NCBI RefSeq assembly: GCF_014203235.1
Contig: NZ_JACHIN010000003.1
Location: 177,590-241,589 of the forward strand
DNA: 64,000 nt
Origin: Nonomuraea endophytica
Lineage (GTDB): Bacteria > Actinomycetota > Actinomycetes > Streptosporangiales > Streptosporangiaceae
Direction of reading: 5' to 3'
The notes beneath the pieces are model-generated. The model did not search any database and was not told where the DNA came from. It saw only the letters and a list, made by a program, of their open reading frames with translations. The translations under genes and the position numbers were made by a program. Of this stretch, positions 39,858 to 48,583 are shown piece after piece (within the stretch, counting starts at the first letter, position 1; the number at the start of each line of letters is the position of its first letter).

Positions 39858-41585
39858 TCAGCTGGTCGTGTCGGTGCGGCCCATCGCTATGCCGGAGCCG
39901 GGGTCGTCGTTCTGCTGGTCCTCTGCTTGCTGGTCCTCGTTCTCGCCCTCGTCCTGTTTCTTCTTGCCGCCCTTGTCGTCGCCGTTCTCCGACGGGTCGA
40001 CCTCGCCGGGCTTGTCGTCGTCGCCCTTCTGGGTGGCCGAGCGGGTGGGGGTGGGCTTCTTGGTCGGGGTGGGATCGGGCTCCGGGGCTCTGGTGGTGGG
40101 CTGGGAGGTGGGCTGGGTGGTGGGGCTCTGCCGTACCGGGGAGTCGGTGGGCGGGGCGGAGGACGGCGGGGGAGTGTCGGACGGCGAGGGATTCTCCGTG
40201 GGCGTGCTCTTGACCACGGGCGTCGAGGGCGTCCGGGTGGCCACGTCGCGCTCCGACCACCACGCCACCCCGCCCGTCACCAGGCCCGCCGCCAGCACGA
40301 GCCCAGTCAGCCCGGCCACCCGCCACGCCCGCCCGGACCCACGCCCGTGCCGCCCAGTCCCACGCCCGCCACCCCGGCCACCCCCGCCCGGCCCACCCTG
40401 CCCACCCGCGCCCTGCCCGCCCGCACGGCCCGCGCCCGGCCCGCCATACCCAGCCGCGACGCCGGCGCCGGCACCCACGCCACCCGCCCCCACCCGGCCC
40501 GCCCCCGCGCCAGCGCCCGTCCCCGCACCCGCACCCGTACCACCTGAGCCTGCGTCACCCCAGCCTGCGACTCCCGCGCCACCCGCGCCACCCGCGCCCA
40601 CGCCCGCGCCATCCACGCCCGCCCTTGCGACTCCCGCGCCCACGCCCGCGCCATCCACGCCCGCGCCCGCGACTCCCGCGCCACCCATCCCGGCGCCCGC
40701 GCCACCGCCTGCGCCACCCATGCCTGGGGTTCCGGGCACGGGGATGGGGGCGGTGGGTTCGGGGGCGAGGCCGGTGGTGATGGCGTGCAGGTGACGTTCG
40801 GTGTCTTCGCCGGTCAGGCGGTCGACGGGGTTCTTCTCCAGCAGTCCCAGGATGACCGGGCCCAGCGGGCCCGCCTTGGACAGGGGTCCCGGGGGGTCGT
40901 GCATGACGGCGCCCAGCGTGGCCAGGGCGTGGCCGCGCTGGAAGGGGGACTGGCCCTCGACGGCCACGTACAGGGTGACGCCCAGCGACCACAGGTCGGC
41001 GGCGGGCTGGGCGGTGTTGCCGGCGGCGCGTTCGGGGGCGATGAAGGCGGGGGTACCGACCAGGATGCCGGTCCTGGTGAGGGAGGCGTCGTCCTCGGTG
41101 GTGGCGATGCCGAAGTCCGTCAGCACCGCCCTGCCGTCATCGGTGAGCAGCACGTTGTCCGGTTTGACGTCGCGGTGCAGGACTCCGGCCGCATGGGCGG
41201 CCCGCAGCGCCTGCATGAGCTGCAGCCCGATCGCCGCCGCCTGGACCGGTGGCAGCGCGCCCTCGTCCCGCACGAGTTCGCCGAGGGTGCGGGAGGGGAC
41301 GAACTGCATGATGATCCACGGGTGCCCGTGCTCCTCCAGCACGTCGTACACGGTGGCCACGCCCGGATGGGCGACCCGCCCCGCGGCCCGCGCCTCGCGG
41401 AAGGTCCGTACGGTGAACACCTCGAGCTCGGGGCCGCTGAGGCCGGGCGGCGGCTGGATCTCCTTGACCGCCACGTCCCGGCCGAGCACCTCGTCATGGG
41501 CCTGCCAGACGGTGCCCATGCCACCCTTGCCGATGGTTTTGAGCAGACGGTAGCGGCCGCCGACGATCCCCGCAGATTCGGACAT
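39858..41585 (-). CDS. Receptor-like Ser/Thr protein kinase with Gly-rich linker
   Basis: PknB-type kinase of 575 residues. Residues 10-275 are the kinase domain: GKGGMGTV loop, K41, HRDVKPDN with D139, DFG at 157-159, APE. From about 285 to 420 there is an extreme Gly/Ala/Val-rich stretch with few charges until GRGTGRHGRGSGR, then one membrane helix (about 423-443) and an external Thr/Pro/Ser/Asp/Lys-rich tail with no recognised domain. It is the last gene of a six-gene unit, 9 bases after azlD. Confidence 0.92.
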   Translation of the reverse strand: MSESAGIVGGRYRLLKTIGKGGMGTVWQAHDEVLGRDVAVKEIQPPPGLSGPELEVFTVRTFREARAAGRVAHPGVATVYDVLEEHGHPWIIMQFVPSRTLGELVRDEGALPPVQAAAIGLQLMQALRAAHAAGVLHRDVKPDNVLLTDDGRAVLTDFGIATTEDDASLTRTGILVGTPAFIAPERAAGNTAQPAADLWSLGVTLYVAVEGQSPFQRGHALATLGAVMHDPPGPLSKAGPLGPVILGLLEKNPVDRLTGEDTERHLHAITTGLAPEPTAPIPVPGTPGMGGAGGGAGAGMGGAGVAGAGVDGAGVGAGVARAGVDGAGVGAGGAGGAGVAGWGDAGSGGTGAGAGTGAGAGAGRVGAGGVGAGAGVAAGYGGPGAGRAGGQGAGGQGGPGGGGRGGGRGTGRHGRGSGRAWRVAGLTGLVLAAGLVTGGVAWWSERDVATRTPSTPVVKSTPTENPSPSDTPPPSSAPPTDSPVRQSPTTQPTSQPTTRAPEPDPTPTKKPTPTRSATQKGDDDKPGEVDPSENGDDKGGKKKQDEGENEDQQAEDQQNDDPGSGIAMGRTDTTS

Positions 41586-41594
41586 GCGGGGCGT

Positions 41595-41906
41595 CTACCC
41601 GGTAAAGAGCCTTACAAGCGCGGTGACGACGGCGGCCGACGCCAGCACGGCCAGGAACGGCGCGCGCAGCAGCAGCGCGACCACCGCGGCGCCCAGCCCG
41701 GCGGTCCTGGCCAGGTCGAAGTCCAGGCGGCCCTGTTCGGTGAACATCTGCACCGCGATCAGCGCGGCCAGCAGCGCCACCGGCACCAGTTCGGAGAAGC
41801 GGTGCACGAGCGGGTGGTCCAGCACCTTGCGCGGGGCGGCCAGGCCGGCCAGCTTCAGCGCGTAGCAGCCCGCGCAGACGATCGCGATCGCCCACCAGAG
41901 CGTCAT
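41595..41906 (-). CDS. azlD: AzlD-type branched-chain amino acid exporter small subunit
   Basis: Small membrane partner of AzlC. The ATG at 41906 (MTLWWAIAIVCAGCYALKLAGL) overlaps the azlC stop by 4 bases; 103 residues with three or four hydrophobic helices and the family pattern HRFSELVPVALLAALI. With AzlC it forms a LIV-E-type exporter; the exact substrate is not visible. Confidence 0.88.
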   Translation of the reverse strand: MTLWWAIAIVCAGCYALKLAGLAAPRKVLDHPLVHRFSELVPVALLAALIAVQMFTEQGRLDFDLARTAGLGAAVVALLLRAPFLAVLASAAVVTALVRLFTG

Positions 41907-42565
41907 CGGACCATCACCACCAGCACGGCCGCCGCGGCCACCAGCACGGGCACGCCCGGAGGCAGGAACGGCGTGGCGGCCAGCGCGATGAGCGCGCCGG
42001 TCAGCGCGAGTGTGCGCAGTTCGGAACGTTCCCGCAGCCTCGGCCACAGGATGGCCAGGAACGTGGCGGGGCCGACGACGTCCAGGCCCAGCATGCCCGG
42101 GTCGCCCAGGAAGGAGGTGCCGAGCGCGCCGGCGAGCGTGGTGAGGTTCCACATGACGTAGAGCGTGACGAACGTGGTGGTGAACCCGGCCCTGGCGGCC
42201 GCCGGGTCCGGCTGGGCGAGGGCTACGGCGGTGCTCTCGTCGATGACGCCGTGCGCGGCCACCGCCCGGCGGGTGCCGCGTACCTGGAGGAGGTCGGCCA
42301 GGCGCAGGCCGTACAGGGTGTTGCGGGTGCCGAGCAGCAGGGCTCCGGCGGTGGCCGAGACCAGGTCGCCGCCCGCGCCCACGGCTCCGGTCAGAGCGAA
42401 CTGCGAGGCTCCCGTGAAGGTCAGCAGGCTCAGCACGCACGCCTGTGCCACGTCCAGTCCCGCGGTGACGGCCGCGGCGCCGAAGGCCACGCCGGACAGC
42501 CCCACTGCCAGCCCGACGCCCAAACCGTCCCGGATCGCGGCGGAACGGGTTGTTGTCTGTTCCAT
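41903..42565 (-). CDS. azlC: AzlC-type branched-chain amino acid exporter large subunit
   Basis: Membrane protein of 220 residues. Family motifs are GLSGVAFGAAAVTAGLD, SLLTFTGASQFA near residue 46-57 and LLLGTRNTLYGLRLA near 77-91. Begins 10 bases after the AraC-type gene and overlaps azlD. In other bacteria azlCD adjoins an Lrp-type regulator; here it is flanked by kinases and an AraC protein. Confidence 0.9.
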   Translation of the reverse strand: MEQTTTRSAAIRDGLGVGLAVGLSGVAFGAAAVTAGLDVAQACVLSLLTFTGASQFALTGAVGAGGDLVSATAGALLLGTRNTLYGLRLADLLQVRGTRRAVAAHGVIDESTAVALAQPDPAAARAGFTTTFVTLYVMWNLTTLAGALGTSFLGDPGMLGLDVVGPATFLAILWPRLRERSELRTLALTGALIALAATPFLPPGVPVLVAAAAVLVVMVR

Positions 42566-42575
42566 GTGGGTAAGG

Positions 42576-43421
42576 CTAGGAAGCTGGGCCTTCCTCCGTC
42601 TTGTACGTTCCTGCGGAGCGCTGGTACGCCGCGGGTGGCACGCCCACGATGCGTTTGAAGTGCCGGTTCAGGTGGGCCTGGTCGGTGAAGCCCACCTCGG
42701 CGGCCACCAGGGCCGGCGGGCTGCCCGTCTCCAGGAGTGAGCGGGCCTGCCGTACCCGCAACGAGGTGAGGTAGGCGTGCGGCGGCAGGCCGGTCGCCGC
42801 CTTGAACGCCCGCAGCAGCGGGAACGGCCGCGCGCCCACCGTCGCGGCCAGTTCCTCCAGCGTCGGCGGGTCCACCATGCGCCCGCGCAGCACCTCCAGC
42901 GCCGCCTCCACCTCGCGCCCGCCCGCGGACGGACCGGTCGACGGAACGCGCGGCCGCGTCGAGTGGCGCGACATGAGCTGGGCGAAGAACGTCCGGATCA
43001 GGGTCGAGGCCGTCAGGTCGTCGCCGCGCTCGGCCGCCAGATGCGTGCGCCCCAGCAGCCCCGCCAGCGCCGGATCGCTCACCACCTGTTCGGGAAAGAA
43101 CGGCCGCGCGTACGGCAGGCCCAGCTCGGCCGCCACCTCCGCCATGGCCTCGGCCGACGGGTAAAGCATCCGGTAGGCCCACCCGTCCGGCGTCCCCGCG
43201 TGACCGGTGTGCACCGAGTCGGCGTTGACCAGCACGATCTCGCCCGTGCCCGCCCGGTGGGTGGCGCCGCGGTTCTGGAACTCCTCGACGCCGTCGACTA
43301 TCAGCCCGATGGCGTACTCGGCGTGGGTGTGCCGGGTGAAGCGGTGGGTGACGTAGCGGGCTTTGAGCAGGTTGACCTCGGGCACCGCCGGGTGCCGCCA
43401 GAAGTTCGCCTGCTCCCTCAC
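42576..43421 (-). CDS. AraC-family transcription regulator
   Basis: The GTG at 43421 (MREQANFWRHPAVPEVNLLKARY) overlaps the kinase stop by 4 bases; 281 residues. N-terminal cupin-type ligand domain (HTHAEYAIGLIVDGVEEFQNRG) and a C-terminal double helix-turn-helix (SPPALVAAEVGFTDQAHLNRHFKRIVGVPPAAYQ). This layout is common for regulators of adjacent LysE/AzlCD-type exporters, so control of azlCD by an amino acid is a reasonable inference. Confidence 0.92.
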   Translation of the reverse strand: MREQANFWRHPAVPEVNLLKARYVTHRFTRHTHAEYAIGLIVDGVEEFQNRGATHRAGTGEIVLVNADSVHTGHAGTPDGWAYRMLYPSAEAMAEVAAELGLPYARPFFPEQVVSDPALAGLLGRTHLAAERGDDLTASTLIRTFFAQLMSRHSTRPRVPSTGPSAGGREVEAALEVLRGRMVDPPTLEELAATVGARPFPLLRAFKAATGLPPHAYLTSLRVRQARSLLETGSPPALVAAEVGFTDQAHLNRHFKRIVGVPPAAYQRSAGTYKTEEGPAS

Positions 43422-44935
43422 AACACCCGAAAATACTCCACGAAGGTGTTGAAGTAGTTCACGTGGTCCTCCCAGCGGCTGTCGGGCAGCTCCCAGTACA
43501 CGGCGTACGGGCGGCCGTCGGCGGCGCGGAAGCCGCGCGTGATGACGTGCACCCTCGTCGTGCCCTTCGCCCGGGTGAACTCCCAGTCGGCGGCGGGGCG
43601 GCCCAGGTACGTCAGCCGCCGGATCGCGATCCGCCGGTAGTCGCGGAACTCCTTCCTGCGCAGGATGTCGCCTTCGACGTTCTTCCAGTGCTGGACGGGG
43701 TCGCTCCAGACGTCGTCGGTCCATTCGACGATGAGCTGGCCGCCGGGTCCCGGCCCGGTCCAGGAGATGCTGTCGCGGTCCGGGGTCTTGCTGCCCTTCC
43801 AGCCCTTGGGCACGGCCAGGGAGAAGGCGCCGGTCCTGCTGGTGACCGTGCGCCAGCCGTCGGGGAGCTTCGGTGACGGCTTGGCGGTCGTCGTGGGGGT
43901 GGCCGTGGCGCTGGGGCTGGCGGTGGGCGGGGTGGGGGTGGGTTTGGGCGCGGCGGTGCCGGCCAGCCGGCCCGACAGCAGGAAACCGGCCGTGGCCAGG
44001 CCGCCCACGGCGACGAGCGCGGTGGAGGCGGCGATCCAGCGCGGGCGGCGGGAGGGCTTGGCGCGCCTGGTCCGCGACTCGCCGGTGGGGCGGACGCCGT
44101 TGTGGAGGGTCGGCTGGTGGGGTGGCGGGGCCGTACCGGATGCCGTGTTGAGCAATTCGGCGGCCTGGGCGGCGGGGATGCGGGCGGCCGGATCGCGGCG
44201 CAACAGGCCCTCGATGACCGGCGCGATCGCGCCCGCGCGCGCCGACGGGGCGGGCGGGTCGCGCAGGACGGCGGCCACGGTGGACGCCCACGAGTCGCCG
44301 CGGAAGGGCGGCCGGCCCTCGACCGCGGTGTACAGGGTCGCGCCCAGCGCCCACAGGTCGGACTCCGGCCCGGCGGGCAGGCCGTTGAGGCGCTCGGGCG
44401 GCATGTACGCGGGCGTGCCGACCAGGTGGCCCGTCGCGGTCAGACCCTGCTCGGCCTCCAGCGTGGCGATGCCGAAGTCGGTCAGCACCACGCGGCCGTC
44501 GTCGGCCAGCAGCACGTTCTCCGGCTTCACGTCGCGGTGCAGCACGCCCGCGGCGTGCGCGGTGCGCAGCGCGTCCAGCAGCGCCGCGCCGATCGCCGCC
44601 ACCCGGCCGGGCGGCAGCGGGCCGTCGTCGCCGACCACTCTGGCCAGCGAGCGCGAGCGCACGAGGTTCATGACGATCCAGGGGCGGCCGTCCTCCTCGA
44701 CCACGTCGTATACCACGACCACCGACGGGTGCTCCAGCCGCCCGGCGGCCCTCGCCTCCCGGATCGTGCGCCGGTTGAGCTCGGCCCGCTTGGCCTCGCC
44801 GACGCCGGAGTAGCGGACCTCCTTGACGGCCACGGGACGGTCGAGCAGCTCGTCATGGGCGCGCCAGACCACGCCCATGCCGCCCTCGCCGATCGGCTCG
44901 ATGAGGCGATAGCGGTTGCTGACCAGCCGTTCCAC
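43418..44935 (-). CDS. Receptor-like Ser/Thr protein kinase
   Basis: The GTG at 44935 (MERLVSNRYRLIEPIGEGGMGVVW) gives 505 residues. The kinase domain is complete (VAVKEVRY, HRDVKPENVLL, DFGIAT, PPERL). Then a basic juxtamembrane stretch (TRRAKPSRRPRW), one membrane helix near residues 309-330, a Pro/Thr linker, and an external domain starting LPDGWRTVTSRTGAFSLAVPKGW. The same external domain type occurs in the kinase immediately upstream, so the two probably arose by duplication. Overlaps the AraC-type gene by 4 bases. Confidence 0.93.
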   Translation of the reverse strand: MERLVSNRYRLIEPIGEGGMGVVWRAHDELLDRPVAVKEVRYSGVGEAKRAELNRRTIREARAAGRLEHPSVVVVYDVVEEDGRPWIVMNLVRSRSLARVVGDDGPLPPGRVAAIGAALLDALRTAHAAGVLHRDVKPENVLLADDGRVVLTDFGIATLEAEQGLTATGHLVGTPAYMPPERLNGLPAGPESDLWALGATLYTAVEGRPPFRGDSWASTVAAVLRDPPAPSARAGAIAPVIEGLLRRDPAARIPAAQAAELLNTASGTAPPPHQPTLHNGVRPTGESRTRRAKPSRRPRWIAASTALVAVGGLATAGFLLSGRLAGTAAPKPTPTPPTASPSATATPTTTAKPSPKLPDGWRTVTSRTGAFSLAVPKGWKGSKTPDRDSISWTGPGPGGQLIVEWTDDVWSDPVQHWKNVEGDILRRKEFRDYRRIAIRRLTYLGRPAADWEFTRAKGTTRVHVITRGFRAADGRPYAVYWELPDSRWEDHVNYFNTFVEYFRVL

Positions 44936-44945
44936 GCCGTGCAGC

Positions 44946-46931
44946 CTACTTGGCTGGTTTGAAGGTGGCGGCGAAGGTGTCGAAGAAGTGCAGGTCCTTC
45001 TTCCACCGGCTGGCCAGGTTGTGCCAGTAGATGGAGTAGCCCATCCCGCCTTCGGTGACGAAGCCCCGGTTGCGGACCCGGGTCTCACCGGTGTTGGTGT
45101 TCCAGGTGAACTCCCAGTCGGCCGCCGCCACCATGTAGTCGACCTTCTTGATGTGGATCTTCTTGTAGCCGCCGAAGTTGTTCTTGGCCGACTTCTCCTG
45201 CCGCTTCCAGTCGCCGACCGGGTCGTCCCCGGCCTTGTCGATCTGGTCGATCGCCACGAAGGCGTTGGGGCCGGCGCCGGGACCGCGGTAGAAGACCTGG
45301 CTGCCCTCGCGCTTGAACTCCTCCCAGCCCTTGGGCAGGGCCAGGGAGAAGCCCGACTTGTCCTTGTGCATCTTCCAGCCGTCGGGCAGCACGCCCTCAG
45401 CCTTGGACTCCTCCGGGGTGGGGGAGGGGTCGGCCTGCTCCGTTGGGCTCTTTTCCGGGCTAGAGGTCACCGCGGTGGTCTGCTGGGCGGGCCCCGGGCC
45501 CTCCTTTTCGTTTCCCCTGTCCGCCGCCGAGTTCAGGCCGAGGTAGCCGCCGATCCCGGCGACCACGATCACGGCGGCGCCGACGGCGATGAGCGGGCCG
45601 TAGCGGCGGCGGCCGCCCTCGCCGGAGGGATGGGTCAGCTCTGCGGACGGGGGCTGCGGGATCAGGTCCCAGGAGTCCGGGTCGTCGGCGTCGGCGGGCG
45701 CCTCGGCGGCCAGCGCCGCCCGCTGCCTGGCCGCTTCCCGCTCGCGCTCCCTGGCGGCCTCGCGCTCCCTCGCCCTCTCCCGCTCACGGGCCCGCTCGCG
45801 CTCGGCGGCCTTCTCGCGCTCGCGTTCCGCCGCCTTCTCCCGCTCGCGGGCCCGCGCCCGTTCGCGCTCCAGCTCCCGCTTGCGGATCTGCTCACGTTCG
45901 CGTTCGGCGGCGGCGCGCTCGCGCTCGGCCGTGCGCGCCTGCTCCACGGCCGCGCTCTCCAGCGCGGAGGTGTCGATCCGCGTCCCGGTTTCCGGTACGG
46001 CTGCCGCCACGGGCTTGAGGTTGGGGTCGGTGGGCATGTCGTCCACGGCCACCACGGCCTCGGAGTGCGACTGCATGACGATCCGGCGCAGCATGCGCGC
46101 CGTCTCCTCGTACGTCAGCCGCTGCACCGGCTCCTTGACCAGCAGACCGTCGATGATGGGCTTGAGCGGTCCGGCCTTGTGCGAGGGGTCGGGCTCGTCG
46201 GTCAGCACCGCGTGCATGGTCGCCAGTGCCATGCCGCGCTCGTGCGGCGACTTGCCCTCCACCGCCGTGTAGAGCGTGGCGCCCAGCGACCACAGGTCCG
46301 ACTCCCGCCGCGCGGGCAGGCCCTTGAGCCGCTCCGGCGCGATGAACGCGGGCGTGCCGGCCAGGCCGGTCATGGTCAGCTGCGTCTCGGTCTCCAGCGT
46401 GGCGATGCCGAAGTCGGTCAGCACCACGCGGCCGTCGTCGGCCAGCAGCACGTTCTCGGGCTTGACGTCGCGATGCAGGACGCCCGCCTCGTGCGCCCGG
46501 TGCAGCGCGTCGAGGACGGCCACCCCGATCTCGGCCACGCGTGCGGGCTGCAGCGGCCCGTCCTGCTTGATGACCGCGCCGAGGGAGCGCGAGGGCACGA
46601 GCTGCATGACGATCCAGGGCCGGTCGTCCTCCTCGATCACGTCGTGCACGACGATCACGTTGGGGTGCTCGAACCTGGCCGCCGCCCTGGCCTCGCGCAT
46701 GGTACGCCGGTTGAGCAACTGGACCTCGTCGCCCAGGGCGGCCGCGTAACGGACCTCCTTGACCGCGACGGTGCGATCGAGCAGCTCGTCATGGGCCCGC
46801 CAGACGATCCCCATGCCGCCCCTGCCGATGGGCTCCTGCAGTTGGTAGCGGCCGGCGATGCGGCGACCACGCTGCGTACGATCCGACGTCAACGGCCTCA
46901 AACCCTCCTCTAGGCCAAGAAATACTCCCAT
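44946..46931 (-). CDS. Receptor-like Ser/Thr protein kinase with ER/K-rich helix
   Basis: Up to 661 residues. Kinase domain about 28-290 (IGRGGMGIVW, HRDVKPENVLL, DFGIAT, APERL). Residues about 325-408 are an almost pure Glu/Arg/Ala stretch (REREKAAEREREKAAERER), predicted to be a long charged single helix. Then one membrane helix (LIAVGAAVIVVAGIGGYLGL) and an external domain with LPDGWKMHKDKSGFSLALPKGW, like its neighbour. A TTG at 46892 with GAGGAGG upstream may be the true start, removing 13 residues. First gene of the six-gene unit. Confidence 0.92.
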   Translation of the reverse strand: MGVFLGLEEGLRPLTSDRTQRGRRIAGRYQLQEPIGRGGMGIVWRAHDELLDRTVAVKEVRYAAALGDEVQLLNRRTMREARAAARFEHPNVIVVHDVIEEDDRPWIVMQLVPSRSLGAVIKQDGPLQPARVAEIGVAVLDALHRAHEAGVLHRDVKPENVLLADDGRVVLTDFGIATLETETQLTMTGLAGTPAFIAPERLKGLPARRESDLWSLGATLYTAVEGKSPHERGMALATMHAVLTDEPDPSHKAGPLKPIIDGLLVKEPVQRLTYEETARMLRRIVMQSHSEAVVAVDDMPTDPNLKPVAAAVPETGTRIDTSALESAAVEQARTAERERAAAEREREQIRKRELERERARAREREKAAEREREKAAERERARERERAREREAAREREREAARQRAALAAEAPADADDPDSWDLIPQPPSAELTHPSGEGGRRRYGPLIAVGAAVIVVAGIGGYLGLNSAADRGNEKEGPGPAQQTTAVTSSPEKSPTEQADPSPTPEESKAEGVLPDGWKMHKDKSGFSLALPKGWEEFKREGSQVFYRGPGAGPNAFVAIDQIDKAGDDPVGDWKRQEKSAKNNFGGYKKIHIKKVDYMVAAADWEFTWNTNTGETRVRNRGFVTEGGMGYSIYWHNLASRWKKDLHFFDTFAATFKPAK

Positions 46932-47057
46932 AGCGGGGGATCAACGGCGACTCACGTAAGAGTCAGACCGTTCTGCGGCTAGCAAGCTATGGCAGGTAGA
47001 CGCCGGATGTAATCCTTTCGACATCATTTGTCGTCACACGTTCACCGGACCGGCGGT

Positions 47058-48419
47058 CTACGGCGTGGCGGAGGGCCCCGCGCGGTGGGCGCGCCGCCGC
47101 GCGGCGGTGATCTTCCAGCCGATCACGATCCCGGCAGCGAGCAGCGGCAGCAGGAAGAACGCCACCCGCTGGTCGGCGTCGGCGAACGGCATGAGCAGCA
47201 CCACCAGCGCCAGGAACGCCAGCGTCGCCCAGTTCGAGTACGGCGTGCCCGGCATCCTGAACGGTGAGACGTGCCCGCGCCTGCGCAGCCGGAGCTGGCA
47301 GTAGACCAGCGTCCCCCACGTCGTGATCACGCCCAGGGAGGCCACCGCGGTGGCGATGTTGAACGCGCGCTCGGGCACGAAGTAGAACAACGCCACCCCG
47401 CCCAGGAAGACGGCGGCCGTCAGCAGGATGCCGCCGATGGGCACGTGCCGCCCGCTGAGCCGCGCCGCGAAGGCGGGCGCCTCGCCTTTCGTCGCCATCG
47501 AGCGCAGGATGCGGCCCGTGGAGTAGAGGCCGGAGTTGCACGACGACATCGCGGCGGTGATCACGATCAGGTTCATGGCGTCGGCCGCCCACGGCACGCC
47601 GAGGCTGGCGAAGAACGTGACGAACGGCGAGTTGTCGGCGCTGTAGGCGGTCCACGGCAGCACCATCGCCAGCAGGATGATCGAGCCGACGTAGAAGACG
47701 GCGATGCGCCAGATGACGCCGTTGATGGCCTTGGGCATGACCTGGCGGGGGTTGGCGGTCTCACCGGCGGTGATGCCGACCAGCTCGATGGAGGCGTAGG
47801 CGAAGACCACGGCCTGCAGGCTCATCAGCACGACGCCGAAGCCGTTGGGGAAGAAGCCGCCGTGCGCGACCAGGTTGGCCGGGGTGGCCGCGCCCACGGA
47901 GAACAGCACCGCGCAGAGCCCGACCACGAGGAAGGTGATGATCGCCAGCACCTTCAGCAGCGCGAACCAGAACTCCAGCTCGCCGAAGAGCCGCACCGAC
48001 AGCAGGTTGACCACCAGCACCAGCCCCAGCGCCAGCAGAGCGGTGGCCCAGGTGGGGAAGTGGGGCGCCCAGCGGTGGACGTAGGTGGCGATCGCGGTCA
48101 GCTCGGCGATGCCGGTGAAGGCCCAGTTGATCCAGTACATCCAGCCGCTGGCGAAGGCGGCCCACGGGCCGACGAACTCGTCGGCGTAGTCCACGAACGA
48201 GCCGGAGGTGGGCCGGTAGAGCACCAGCTCGCCCAGCGCCCGCATGACGAAGAAGGCCGCCAGCCCCGCGGCGGCGTAGGACAGCACCAGCGCCGGCCCG
48301 GCCGCGGCCAGCCTGCCGCCAGCGCCCAGGAACAGGCCGACCCCGATCGCGCCGCCGATCGCGATCATCTGGACGTGCCGGTTGCCCAGCGCGTGGGTGT
48401 AGCCTTCGTCCGTCTGCAC
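47058..48419 (-). CDS. APC-family amino acid permease
   Basis: Secondary amino acid transporter of the AAT type (GABA/proline/aromatic permease group). The GTG at 48419 (MQTDEGYTHALGNRHVQMIAIGGAIGVGLFLGAG) has GAAAGG 8 bases upstream; 453 residues with about 12 helices. GGAIGVGLFLGAG in helix 1 and the EFVGPWAAFASGWMYW region are signature. Located 126 bases upstream of the kinase-azlCD unit on the same strand, so uptake and export genes lie together; the substrate is not identified. Confidence 0.92.
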   Translation of the reverse strand: MQTDEGYTHALGNRHVQMIAIGGAIGVGLFLGAGGRLAAAGPALVLSYAAAGLAAFFVMRALGELVLYRPTSGSFVDYADEFVGPWAAFASGWMYWINWAFTGIAELTAIATYVHRWAPHFPTWATALLALGLVLVVNLLSVRLFGELEFWFALLKVLAIITFLVVGLCAVLFSVGAATPANLVAHGGFFPNGFGVVLMSLQAVVFAYASIELVGITAGETANPRQVMPKAINGVIWRIAVFYVGSIILLAMVLPWTAYSADNSPFVTFFASLGVPWAADAMNLIVITAAMSSCNSGLYSTGRILRSMATKGEAPAFAARLSGRHVPIGGILLTAAVFLGGVALFYFVPERAFNIATAVASLGVITTWGTLVYCQLRLRRRGHVSPFRMPGTPYSNWATLAFLALVVLLMPFADADQRVAFFLLPLLAAGIVIGWKITAARRRAHRAGPSATP

Positions 48420-48583
48420 TGTGTGAGCCTTTCGTCGCTTTCCGTAATGGCGACGATATCCACGCAGGTATCCGCGACGGGGGGGACGCGCCGGTCGTAC
48501 GGCTCTCGCGGGCGGCACCGAATTGTCGGCGCGGACCACTAGAGTCGGAGCGCACACCACGTCCGTCCGGGAGGCGCCGCTCC

